A DNA stretch of 64,000 bases, taken from NCBI RefSeq assembly GCF_003014485.1, contig NZ_PYGA01000012.1, forward strand, positions 1-64,000. Direction: 5' to 3'. Positions 32,188-40,015 of the stretch are shown here, in pieces. This DNA comes from Murinocardiopsis flavida (lineage in GTDB: Bacteria > Actinomycetota > Actinomycetes > Streptosporangiales > Streptosporangiaceae). The first letter of the stretch is position 1. Every line of letters begins with the position of its first letter. Under the pieces are notes generated by a model. The model saw only the letters and a list, made by a program, of their open reading frames with translations, was not told the DNA's origin and did no database searches. A program made the translations under genes and the position numbers.

Positions 32188-32745
32188 TCAGCCGTCGGCC
32201 AGGGTGCGCCCGAGCGTCATGAAGTCGGTCATGGGGCACTTGACGCTCTGCACCCGACGCAGCCGGGTCGTGTACTCCTGCTCGATGCGGGTGAGGGCGA
32301 CCCGCAGGCGGGGGCTGCGCTCGCGCCCGATGAGGGCGTCCAGCAGGCCGAGCACGGTGGCGAACGCCTCGGCCGCGGCGTTGGCGCCGTGGAACTCGCG
32401 CAGCTCGGCGCCGTAGCGGGTGAGGGTGTAGCGGGTGGTGACGGGGCGTTTGCGGGAGACCGTGCCCATGGGGGGCCGACTCTTGTCCTTGGATGCCTTG
32501 CGGGAGCGGATTGTGCGCTCGGGGTCCTTGGTGAACTTGCCGGTCGTCCAGGTGATCTGGAGGGTCCCCAGGGACACGTCGTCGAGGAGGTCGGCGAGTT
32601 GGGCGAACAGGTCCTCGCAGATGTCGGCCTGGGTCGGCACCGGGGTTCGGGGCCGTTCCTTGACCGCGGCCAGGACCCGCTCGGTCCCGCCTTGGGTGTC
32701 GATCTGCTTCGCGATGGTCTCGTAGGGCTCGATGGATTTACTCAT
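32188..32745 (-). CDS. Hypothetical basic protein, first gene of the minus-strand run
   Basis: A 185-residue protein starting MSKSIEPYETIAKQIDTQGG. It has a helical N-terminal half (ICEDLFAQLADLLDDVSL), a basic centre (DPERTIRSRKASKDKSRPPM), and a C-terminal helical half (ALTRIEQEYTTRLRRVQSVK). GGTAGGACGA precedes ATG 32745, whereas the longer frame to 32871 reaches into AT-richer non-coding sequence. It heads a run of small genes that continues to about 15 kb, so its upstream region may hold a main promoter. Not recognised. Confidence 0.65.
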   Translation of the reverse strand: MSKSIEPYETIAKQIDTQGGTERVLAAVKERPRTPVPTQADICEDLFAQLADLLDDVSLGTLQITWTTGKFTKDPERTIRSRKASKDKSRPPMGTVSRKRPVTTRYTLTRYGAELREFHGANAAAEAFATVLGLLDALIGRERSPRLRVALTRIEQEYTTRLRRVQSVKCPMTDFMTLGRTLADG

Positions 32746-33634
32746 TCGTCCTACCTTCCTTTGCGGTATTTGTTGGAATGTGCCTCCGTAGCGATACGCG
32801 TCGTCTCTTCCTCGGCGCAGGTAGAGTTCGCCTGACACCGGAGGGTTCTCTTGAGTTCCGGCGCGTATCACTATGGAGACGCATTAGACGGCAAGTGGAA
32901 ATCGGTTCGCATTGCGGCGGGCCAGAGCCGTTCGAGAACGGTTCTCTCGTGGGTTTATGCGCGTTCATACGCCGCACCCGATTCCATGCCTGCCGTCGCA
33001 CACTATTGAGTTCATCAAGTATCAGCTGCATTACCGCCGGGTACTCCGGAGGGGATATGGGCTCTCTACTACGGCCAGCCGATTGCCGGGTCCGTGAATG
33101 TCCCGCGTTATGGAGTTAGGCGTCCCCTGAGGAGGCTGCGGCGGTGCCATAGCGCCGTTGTGCTGGCACTATGCGCGCCTTGGGCGGCGGGGTTGCCGGG
33201 GTCCGCGCGGTGTTGGCGCGTTTTCCCGGCGGTGTTTCATTGCCGCCCGGGCCGGGTTTGTTATTCGCCCGGGTCTCGGCACCGGGGCCGGTTCTGATTG
33301 CGGCGCATGTGCGCCTCACCTCCGTTCCTTTTCCGTGTTCCCGGTTTTGATTGGTCCGAGATTCGCTTGGGTGTTTCCGGTGAGTCAACCCCTTTTTCGG
33401 TTTTTCTTTCGCCGGTTTTCCCGGTGCCGTGTTTTGGGGTTGCGGTACGACCGTGACTTGGGGGGCGGCGGGAAGTCAAGCGGGAATTAGCGGGTTTTTT
33501 CGGCGCGTTTTACGGGGTTTCCCGCGCGTCACGCGCGCGTGTGCGCAATTCCCTGCGACCTGGGTGATCATGGGCGGGCGGCCGGCGTGCGCCGCGGGTG
33601 ATCTTGTCGCGCCCGAAAAATGGTCAATTGAGGT

Positions 33635-33657
33635 AATTCAATTCAATGAATTGAATT
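33635..33657. promoter_or_regulatory. AT-rich palindrome cluster
   Basis: AATTCAATTCA (33635-33645) and TGAATTGAATT (33647-33657) are exact complements around one base. TCAATTGA, another palindrome, lies at 33624-33631 and a related half-site GTTCAAT follows at 33658-33664. The motif TCAATT/AATTGA thus recurs within 45 bases. This is a likely protein-binding site (Lsr2, repressor or replication initiator). Confidence 0.6.
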
Positions 33658-33862
33658 GTTCAATAGGAAGGGGGGGATTAGTTGGTGAGGGGGTGAGGAG
33701 AGGGGACGGTGAGAACGGATGAGAGGTGAGCGGGGGCCGGGCCTGGAGCCGGAGGAGCGGGGCCGCGCGCGGTCATTCGGTTTCACCTGCCACTTTCGTG
33801 GCGAGTCGGGGGTGGCGGCCGGCCGTTGTCAGCGGGTCTGACCTGCGGTGTTCGCGGGTGGT

Positions 33863-33940
33863 GGGGGGTCCGTTCTAGGCGGACCCCCCAACGGACCCCC
33901 CAACGGACCCCCCAACGGACCCCCCAACGGACCCCCCGAG
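33863..33940 (-). terminator. Hairpin plus five tandem 12-bp repeats after the Tad operon
   Basis: GGACCCCCCAAC is repeated at 33881, 33893, 33905 and 33917, with a fifth variant unit (GGACCCCCCGAG) at 33929. GGGGGGTCCG at 33863-33872 is an exact inverted copy and pairs with CGGACCCCCC at 33880-33889 around a 7-base loop; it could equally pair with any other unit. The block starts 31 bases after the stop of the OmpA-BTAD gene, as expected for an operon terminator. Confidence 0.65.
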
Positions 33941-33971
33941 TGCGCGGTCGTGGCGGAGGCGGGGTGCGCGC

Positions 33972-36674
33972 TCAGCGGCGCGCTCGACGTGGTTTGAGGG
34001 GGACGGCCTTGCGGGCCGGAGGCAGGGCGGTCAGTTCGGTGAGCAGGCGGGTGGTGGCCTGGCCGGGTTCGGCGCCGATGGCCGCCAGGCGCTCGGTGAG
34101 CAGTTCGAGGGTGCGGCTGACCGCGTCGGCGCGGCCCTGGGCGGCCTGGAGGCGCATGATCTCCTGGTAGAGGGCCTCGTTGTACTCGTCCGCAGCGCGG
34201 GCCCGCTCCAGCCAGGCCAGCGCCTCGCGGGGGTCGGTGGCGGTGCGGGCCAGTTCCACGCCGGTCTCGGCGGCGGCGCGGCGGCGCTGCTCGCGCTCGG
34301 GTTCGATCCAGGGGGCCGTCTCCTCGGCCAGCAGCGGGGCGGCGTGCAGGGCCAGGGCCGACTCCAGTCGGGAGCGGCGCTGGGCGGGGTCGTCCTCGCC
34401 GCGGGTGCGCACCGCGTCGTCGAACATCCAGACGTCGGCGTCGACCATCTGCTCGTCCAGCCGGTAGCGCCCGTTGTGGTGGAGGATGACCGCGGCCTCG
34501 GGTGCCCCGGTGGCCCGGCGCAGCACGCGCCGTGCGTTGGTGACGGCGGCGTTGCGGGTGTTGCGCGCCCGGGCATCGGCCGCGTCGGGGCGCAGGGTCT
34601 CCAGGACCTCCTCGGCGCTGACGCCGCCGCGGCGCAGCGCCAGCAGCATGAGCAGCAGGCGGGCGTGGGAGCGCAGGCCGCTGTCGATCTCGCCGTGGGC
34701 GGTCTCGATGGCCAGGCGCGGCGCGAAGAGCCGCAGCCGCACCGGCGCCGCGGTGCGTGTCGGCTCTGCCTGCGGTTGGCGCTCCGCGTGTGGTTCGGGC
34801 CGTTGCCGAGGTTCGGGCTCCGGTTCCGTTGCGGGGTCCGGCTCCGGCGCGGGGGCGCTCCTCTCATCCGGGGCCGGCCGGTCCGGTGCCGGGGGTGCGG
34901 GCGGCGCAGGGCCGCCGGAGTCCGGATCGGTGTCGGGGGTGCGGGGTTCGGGTGCGGGTCCCGCCTCGCCGTCGGCCCCGGTCTGGGTCTCGGTCTCGGG
35001 CGGGGTGCGGCGGTGCAGCGCGGCGGCCAGTTCGTCGGCCTCCAGTGCGCGCACCCGCAGGCCCGACAGGCGCCGCGGCGCGCCGTCGGTCTCGATGTGG
35101 AGTTCGTCGAGGCGGTCGCAGCGGATGGTGCGGCCCTGGGTGCCGCCGAGGAAGGCTACGGCGACGCGGGTGGCGGGGCCGGCGTGGGCGAGGGCGGCCA
35201 GGCGCTCGCCCAGGGCCGGTGTCGGCGCGGGGGTGCTGAGCACGAGCAGCCACGGCCCCTGCTCCGCGGCGGGGGCGTCCTCGTCCTCGGCGGCGGCGCG
35301 GCGCTGGGCCAGGAGGCGGGCTTCGGCGTGCAGGGCGAGTGCGCGGGGGTCCGGGGCGGTGCGCAGGCCCGGATACGGGCCCGGGGCGCCGAGGTCGGCG
35401 GCGAGGTCGTCGCTGAGGAGCACGTGGTGGCCCTCGGTCAGGGCGGCGGCGAGCAGGGCCGCGGCCATTGCGGGGGCGTGGGCGCCGTGCAGGGCCAGAC
35501 CGGTGGCGGAGGCGGCGCGCACCACGTCGCCCGTGTGGGCCCGGGCCAGGAGCAGGCGGCCCTGGTCATCGATCACCGGGGGGTGGGCCGCGACGTCGCG
35601 ACTGGTGGCCGTGTCGGGGGGCGCCGCGGGCTCGGCGTCCTCGGGGGCGGGGGTGGCGGGCGGGGGCGGTGCGGACGCCTCGGCGGCGGCGCGGCCGGGG
35701 GTGTTCGCATCCGGTGCGGGGCCGCGGGGGGTGCGGCGTCGGGCCGGGACGGCGCGGCCCAGGGCCCATCCGGCGCCGAGCCCGGCGGCGGCGGTCGCGG
35801 CCAGCACCGCACCCGGGGCCGCGTCGACACCGCCGGGATCGGGGCCGGGGGGCGTCTCCGGTGCGTCGGTGCCCTCGCGGGCGGGCGGCGCGTCCTCGCC
35901 GGGCGGCTCGGGCGGGCGGGGCGGGGTGAGGGTGTAGGTGATCTCGACGCGGCGCTGGTCGGCGGCCGGTCCGTCCGTGGCGTCGCGGGCGCCCCGGCCC
36001 TGGGCCTCGACCTCGACACCGGTGCCGCGGAGTTGTTCGGTGAGGAGGTCGGCGGTGCCCTCGGCGCGGCGCTTGGACAACTCCTGGTTGTGGGCGGCGG
36101 GCCCGGAGGGGTCGGTGTGGCCGGTGACGGTGACGGTCCCGGTGCCGTGGGCGGTGAGCAGGTCGGTGATCACGGCCAGGCTCTCGCGCATCGCCGGGGT
36201 GGGCGCGGCGGAGTCCAGGGCGAAGCCGGACAGGGTCCGTGTCCGCTCCACTTCCCAGGGCTCGGGCTGGGGCGCCTCGGCATCCGGGGCGGTGCGGGGT
36301 GCGGCCTCGGCGGGGGCGTGGGAGGCGGCCGGAGCTGTCTCGGCGGCGGCCGAGGCGGGGCTGGCCAGGGTCGTGCCGATCGAGGTCAGGGCGAGCAGGC
36401 GCAGCGGGGTGAGGCGGGCGCTGCGCCCGCGGGCCAGCGCCCACACATCGGCCGCAGCCAGCACGGTGAACACGCCCCAGGCCGCCCAGGCGGCGCCGAT
36501 CAGCACCGCGGCCAGCAGCGGCTGCGGCACCACCAGGCTGCGCAGACTCAGCAGCACGTAATCGGCCTCCAGCGCGGGGGCGGGCCAGCCCAGGCGGGCC
36601 AGCGCCGGCGGCGGGATGGCCACCAGTGCGGCGGTGGCGGCCGCGACCGTGACGAACCGCAGCTTCGCGCCCAT
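33972..36674 (-). CDS. Membrane OmpA-like domain fused to BTAD transcriptional-regulator domain
   Basis: A 900-residue protein at the end of the Tad operon. Two or three hydrophobic segments lie in residues 5-110 (LRFVTVAAATAALVAIP, then LLAAVLIGAAWAAWGVFTVL). An OmpA-like peptidoglycan-binding domain follows (about 140-250, with TVTVTGHTDPSGP and QELSKRRAEGTADLL). There is another hydrophobic helix near 290-310, a long Pro/Asp-rich middle, and a C-terminal winged helix plus bacterial transcriptional activation domain (about 660-890: RSHARLLLMLLALRRGG, YNEALYQEIMRLQAA). Tad loci of actinomycetes often encode membrane BTAD proteins, usually with LysM; here OmpA replaces it. GGAGGGAG precedes ATG 36674. 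Confidence 0.85.
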   Translation of the reverse strand: MGAKLRFVTVAAATAALVAIPPPALARLGWPAPALEADYVLLSLRSLVVPQPLLAAVLIGAAWAAWGVFTVLAAADVWALARGRSARLTPLRLLALTSIGTTLASPASAAAETAPAASHAPAEAAPRTAPDAEAPQPEPWEVERTRTLSGFALDSAAPTPAMRESLAVITDLLTAHGTGTVTVTGHTDPSGPAAHNQELSKRRAEGTADLLTEQLRGTGVEVEAQGRGARDATDGPAADQRRVEITYTLTPPRPPEPPGEDAPPAREGTDAPETPPGPDPGGVDAAPGAVLAATAAAGLGAGWALGRAVPARRRTPRGPAPDANTPGRAAAEASAPPPPATPAPEDAEPAAPPDTATSRDVAAHPPVIDDQGRLLLARAHTGDVVRAASATGLALHGAHAPAMAAALLAAALTEGHHVLLSDDLAADLGAPGPYPGLRTAPDPRALALHAEARLLAQRRAAAEDEDAPAAEQGPWLLVLSTPAPTPALGERLAALAHAGPATRVAVAFLGGTQGRTIRCDRLDELHIETDGAPRRLSGLRVRALEADELAAALHRRTPPETETQTGADGEAGPAPEPRTPDTDPDSGGPAPPAPPAPDRPAPDERSAPAPEPDPATEPEPEPRQRPEPHAERQPQAEPTRTAAPVRLRLFAPRLAIETAHGEIDSGLRSHARLLLMLLALRRGGVSAEEVLETLRPDAADARARNTRNAAVTNARRVLRRATGAPEAAVILHHNGRYRLDEQMVDADVWMFDDAVRTRGEDDPAQRRSRLESALALHAAPLLAEETAPWIEPEREQRRRAAAETGVELARTATDPREALAWLERARAADEYNEALYQEIMRLQAAQGRADAVSRTLELLTERLAAIGAEPGQATTRLLTELTALPPARKAVPLKPRRARR

Positions 36675-36803
36675 TGCCCCTGCTCCCTCCGCCGGGTGTT
36701 CGCCGTTGGTCAGCCGTGTGTCACCGCGGTGATCGCGGTGGGGCAGCGGCCCCGCGCGGTGGTACCTCGACTCCGCACGCGCGGGCAAACCGCCGCCCGG
36801 GGG

Positions 36804-37202
36804 TCAGGGGGCGCGGGCGGCGGCGGTGGAGGAGGCCTCGGCGGTGCGCGCACCGATCGGAAGGAACCGGGAGGTGTAGTCCAGGCGGGCGGTGACGGTG
36901 ACCGAGGCGCCGTCGACGGCGATGGCGCCCCGGGCGCCGGCCTCGGCCAGGTGGGTGCGGGCGGCGCGTTCAGCATCCTGTGGGTCCAGGCGGCGCTGGC
37001 CGGTGGCGCGCAGCGCGGCCAGGTCGAGCTGCTGGGCGCCGGTCCGGGCGGCCTCATCAGCGATCGCGCTGGCCTGGCCGCGCTGGATGAGCATCCCGCC
37101 GGCGTCGTAGACCAGGCCGAGGCAGGCGATGACCGCGCCCATCGTGCAGATGACGAACGCCGAGGCGTGGCCCCGGTCCCCCCGGGAGTGGCGGGGCGTC
37201 AC
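36804..37202 (-). CDS. TadG-like pilus-assembly membrane protein
   Basis: A 132-residue protein. A short cytoplasmic N-terminus (VTPRHSRGDRG) precedes one helix (FVICTMGAVIACLGLVYDAG) and GMLIQRGQASAIADEAARTG, the TadG/TadE-type pattern found in minor pilin-like proteins of Tad loci. The exported C-terminal part is about 90 residues, shorter than classic TadG. GTG 37202 overlaps the stop of the upstream TadE gene (GTGA), so the longer frame to 37376 is rejected. It is part of the coupled chain TadC - small pilin - TadE - TadE - TadG. Confidence 0.8.
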   Translation of the reverse strand: MTPRHSRGDRGHASAFVICTMGAVIACLGLVYDAGGMLIQRGQASAIADEAARTGAQQLDLAALRATGQRRLDPQDAERAARTHLAEAGARGAIAVDGASVTVTARLDYTSRFLPIGARTAEASSTAAARAP

Positions 37203-37606
37203 GGGGTGCCCCGGTAGGTGTCCAGGCCCACGGCCGCGCGGCCGGTGATCGTGCGCCCCGCCGGATCCGACAGCGGGCCCAGGCCGCCCAGATCGGTGCG
37301 GCAGTCCAGGCGCGCGGTGACGGTGCCGCCCGGGCGCAGCCCGTCCAACTCCAGGGTGAGGCTGTGGGAGGCGCACACCCGCCCGATGGGGCCCAGGGTG
37401 GCCGCGGCGCTGCGCTCGGCCGCGGTGCGGGCGGCGGCCGGGTCGGTGTGCAGGGAGGCGGTGCGCGCGGCGGCGTGGGCGCTGGCATCCACCGCCATCT
37501 GCGCCGAGACCTGGCGCCCGGCCAGCACCATCAACAGGGCGGCGGCGATCACGACGGGGGCGATGAGCAGGAGTTCGACCGCGGCCGCGCCGCGCTCGCC
37601 CCTCAC
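37199..37606 (-). CDS. TadE-like minor pseudopilin
   Basis: A 135-residue protein starting VRGERGAAAVELLLIAPVVI: a prepilin-like cleavage region (Gly, then AAAVE with Glu at +5), then one hydrophobic helix and QVSAQMAVDASAHAAARTAS, the TadE signature. The exported part has one Cys pair (RVCASHSLTLEL, RLDCRTD) that may form a disulfide. TadE pseudopilins are needed for Tad pilus assembly and are processed by TadV. The start GTG overlaps the previous stop, and its stop overlaps the next start. Confidence 0.87.
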   Translation of the reverse strand: MRGERGAAAVELLLIAPVVIAAALLMVLAGRQVSAQMAVDASAHAAARTASLHTDPAAARTAAERSAAATLGPIGRVCASHSLTLELDGLRPGGTVTARLDCRTDLGGLGPLSDPAGRTITGRAAVGLDTYRGTP

Positions 37607-38016
37607 CGGGCGCCCTCCGGGCCGGGCGGTGCTTCGACGGGGGCGTGCATCTCGGCGCGGGTGCGGGGCTTCCACCCGGGCAGCGGCCCGATGATGCGCG
37701 CTCCCACGCTGACGCGGGCGGTGTCCGGGCCGCGCTCCACCTCGATCTCCACTCCGCGCAGCAGGTCCCCGCCGAGGTCGCCCCTCAACTCCTCGGCGCG
37801 GGCGCGGCCGGTGGCGGGGGTGGCATCGGCGGCGCGCAGCGCGGACAGGGTGTGGGTGGCGATCGCCTGGGTGCGGTGCTGGGCGTGGGCCCACACCGCG
37901 ACCTGGACCACCAGCAGCAGCAGGAGCAGGCACAGCGGCAGGGTCAGGATGATCTCGGCGCTGCCGGCATCGCCCCTCCTCCCCCACCGGCGCAGGACTG
38001 TTCTGAGGGGCGTCAC
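37603..38016 (-). CDS. TadE-like protein (atypical cleavage region)
   Basis: A 137-residue protein with a basic N-terminus (MTPLRTVLRRWGRRGDAG), a hydrophobic helix (AEIILTLPLCLLLLLLVVQV), and AVWAHAQHRTQAIATHTL. It sits in the TadE/TadF position. The Glu follows the presumed Gly cleavage site at +3 rather than +5, so processing may differ. The exported region ends PVEAPPGPEGAR. GTG 38016 overlaps the stop of the preceding gene (GTGA). Confidence 0.78.
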   Translation of the reverse strand: MTPLRTVLRRWGRRGDAGSAEIILTLPLCLLLLLLVVQVAVWAHAQHRTQAIATHTLSALRAADATPATGRARAEELRGDLGGDLLRGVEIEVERGPDTARVSVGARIIGPLPGWKPRTRAEMHAPVEAPPGPEGAR

Positions 38017-38216
38017 GGTTCGATGCCCAGATCGATGGACTCGGCGGCGTCGGTGAGCGTGCTGGTGAGGATCGCGCCCACGGTCAGAGCGATGGAAACG
38101 GCCAGCGCGACGATGAGAATGAAGCCGGTGGTCTGCTCGCCGGCGTCACCGCGGGCGCGGGTGCGGCGGTGCAGGGCGCGGGCCAGGGCGGCGCCGAGGC
38201 GGAACATGTGGAGCAT
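38013..38216 (-). CDS. Small pilin-like membrane protein of the Tad locus
   Basis: A 67-residue protein in the usual Flp position, between TadC and TadE. It has a basic N-terminus (ALHRRTRARGDAG), then EQTTGFILIVALAVSIALTV and a short polar tail. The Gly-Glu start of the helix is prepilin-like, but the Glu is at +1 and there is no E5-Y6 pair, so it is not a standard Flp pilin. It may be the main subunit of an unusual pilus or an accessory protein. GGGAGGA precedes ATG 38216. Confidence 0.68.
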   Translation of the reverse strand: MLHMFRLGAALARALHRRTRARGDAGEQTTGFILIVALAVSIALTVGAILTSTLTDAAESIDLGIEP

Positions 38217-38249
38217 GCGGGGGTCCTCCCATGGGGGTGAGGGTTCAGG

Positions 38250-39137
38250 TCAGAAGCCGCTGGTGATATGGACGAGGGCGGGAAAGCCGATGAGCACCAG
38301 GAAGCCCACGACCAGCACCATGACGGGCATGGTCATCCGCTCGGTGGCGGCCTGGCCGCGGGCCTCGGCCTCGGCCGACTCCCGCGCCCGCAGCGAGGAC
38401 GCCTTGGCGGCCAGGGAGGCGCGGATGCGCGCCCCGTCGGTGCCCGCGAGCTGGATGGAGGCCGCGAGTTCGCCCAAGGCCACCGAGGAGGTGCGCTCCG
38501 CCAGGTCGGCCAGCGCCTCCCAGGCCGGGGTGCGCGACAGCGCGGCGGTGTGCACGGCCAGGCGCAGCCGGGAGAACGCGGCCCCGTGGCCCTGGGCGGC
38601 CGCGCGGGAGAGCGCGCCGGTGATGCCGGCGCCGCCGGCCAGGGCGATGACGACAAGGTCGGCGAGCACACTGGTGGCCGCGTCCATCTCGGCACGGCGC
38701 TCGGCCGCGGCCGAGGCCGCCGACAGGTCGGGCGCCAGCCAGCACGCCAGCGCGCACACCGCCGCCGCCCCGGCCCCCACCAGCGGGTGCAGCGGGGCGG
38801 CCGTGGCGGCGACGGTGCCGCCCAGCACCAGCACGACACCGGCCCCGGCAACGCCCGCCAGGGTCTTCTCGGCGAGGTAGGCGCCGGTGTCGCGTTCGGC
38901 CGCGGCCAGGGCGCGGCGCACCCGGGCGGTGGGCAGCCCGAGCGCGGACAGCACCGGAGCCCCCCAGGTGCCATAGCGCGCCCACCCGGCCACCACCGGC
39001 CCGCCCACGCCCGTGCCGGGCCGGGGACGGGGTTCGGCGAGCAGGTCGGCCAGGCTCGGGCGGCGCGCCGCCCACGCGAGTGCGAACAGGCCGGCGGCGA
39101 TCAGCGCCCCGGCACCGGCCGTGAGTGCAGGGCTCAT
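38250..39137 (-). CDS. tadC: TadC-like type II secretion F-domain membrane protein
   Basis: A 295-residue inner-membrane platform protein of the T2SF family. It has N-terminal helices (AGALIAAGLFALAWAA), a central pair (LAGVAGAGVVLVLGG and AAAVCALACWLAPDL), the cytoplasmic F-domain with AERRAEMDAATSVLADLVVI and LAASIQLAGTDG, and a C-terminal helix (MPVMVLVVGFLVLIGFPAL). TadC works with TadB to pass pilin from the membrane to the TadA motor. ATG 39137 overlaps the TadB stop (ATGA). The order TadA-TadB-TadC is the family norm. Confidence 0.9.
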   Translation of the reverse strand: MSPALTAGAGALIAAGLFALAWAARRPSLADLLAEPRPRPGTGVGGPVVAGWARYGTWGAPVLSALGLPTARVRRALAAAERDTGAYLAEKTLAGVAGAGVVLVLGGTVAATAAPLHPLVGAGAAAVCALACWLAPDLSAASAAAERRAEMDAATSVLADLVVIALAGGAGITGALSRAAAQGHGAAFSRLRLAVHTAALSRTPAWEALADLAERTSSVALGELAASIQLAGTDGARIRASLAAKASSLRARESAEAEARGQAATERMTMPVMVLVVGFLVLIGFPALVHITSGF

Positions 39138-40015
39138 CGGGCCGCCTCCCCCACCGGGTGCCCGGCATCGAGGAGGCGCCGCCCGAGGTCGGGGCGGGCC
39201 ATGTGCGCCAGCCACCCCAGGGCCGCGGCCCACATCGCCCCCACCACGGCGAGCACGAACTGCCCGGCCAGGGTGTCGTAGGGGGTGAGGAACTCCCGGT
39301 TGGTCAGCACCAGGCCGGCCGCCATCACGGCGCTGGTGGCCACGATGATGCGCACCGAGGAGCGCAACCGGGCGCGGGAGGCGGCGACGCGGCCCAGGGT
39401 CGTGGCGCGCTCGCGGGCGGCCTCGGCCATCCGCGACAGCGACGCCCCCACATCGGCGGCGTGGCCCGAGGCCGCACTCGACAGGGCGATCGCGACGAGG
39501 TCGCCGGTGGGCACCGCGACGCGGTGGGCGAAGGCGGTGAACGCCTGTTCGGCGCCGGTTCCCGCAGCCAGGGCGCGGTGCAGGGACTGGACCGCGCCGC
39601 GGATCGGCTCCGGGGCGATGGGGGCGGTGGTGGCGATGGCGTGCTGCAGGCCGGAGGCGCCGGCGATCATGTCGCGCAGCTGCTCGGCCCACGCGGCGAC
39701 CGCCTCGATGCGCGCCACGGCCGCCGTGGTGGCGGTGTCGGGGCCCAGCAGCCGGGGCAGCCACCACAGCCCGGCCGCGGCCAGGACCGCGGCCACGGGC
39801 CACCCGGTGGCCGCACCGGTCGCGGCCCCGGCGGCCAGGGCCGCGCCGGCGTGCAGGGCGGCCTCGCGGCGCCGCAACCCGGCGGCACGCACGGCCAGGG
39901 CGCGGGCGGTGCGGGCGGCGGCGGGGTGGGTGGCGCCCGCGTAGGCCAGGGCGGCGGCCCCGGCGGCCAGCAGCGCCCCGCAGGCCGCCGTCGCCGCAAC
40001 CAGAGCGGCACTCAT
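39134..40015 (-). CDS. tadB: TadB-like type II secretion F-domain membrane protein
   Basis: A 293-residue platform protein with the T2SF domain in the second half (VARIEAVAAWAEQLRDMIAG, SSAASGHAADVGASLSRMAE, SVRIIVATSAVMAAGLVL). Hydrophobic segments lie near residues 5-25, 52-90 and 215-262. It pairs with TadC in the Tad export machine. ATG 40015 overlaps the TadA stop; the track-long variant at 40024 is three residues longer without its own site. The stop overlaps the TadC ATG. Confidence 0.9.
   Translation of the reverse strand: MSAALVAATAACGALLAAGAAALAYAGATHPAAARTARALAVRAAGLRRREAALHAGAALAAGAATGAATGWPVAAVLAAAGLWWLPRLLGPDTATTAAVARIEAVAAWAEQLRDMIAGASGLQHAIATTAPIAPEPIRGAVQSLHRALAAGTGAEQAFTAFAHRVAVPTGDLVAIALSSAASGHAADVGASLSRMAEAARERATTLGRVAASRARLRSSVRIIVATSAVMAAGLVLTNREFLTPYDTLAGQFVLAVVGAMWAAALGWLAHMARPDLGRRLLDAGHPVGEAAR

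Larger units (their letters stand above)
32746..33971. other. 1.2-kb non-coding, AT-richer region
   Basis: No frame here has a ribosome site or the GC3 pattern of the neighbours. Base composition falls well below the rest of the window, with poly-T/poly-G runs near 33380-33520 and an AT-only cluster near 33624-33666. It lies between the start of the small-gene run (32745) and the end of the Tad operon (33972). It probably holds promoters for the run and may bind Lsr2 or act as an origin; neither is proved. Confidence 0.6.

Noticed and set aside
32738-33031. 97-codon minus-strand frame before the 185-residue gene
   Set aside because: It has no ribosome site, sits in AT-richer sequence without GC3 bias, and its end overlaps a better start.
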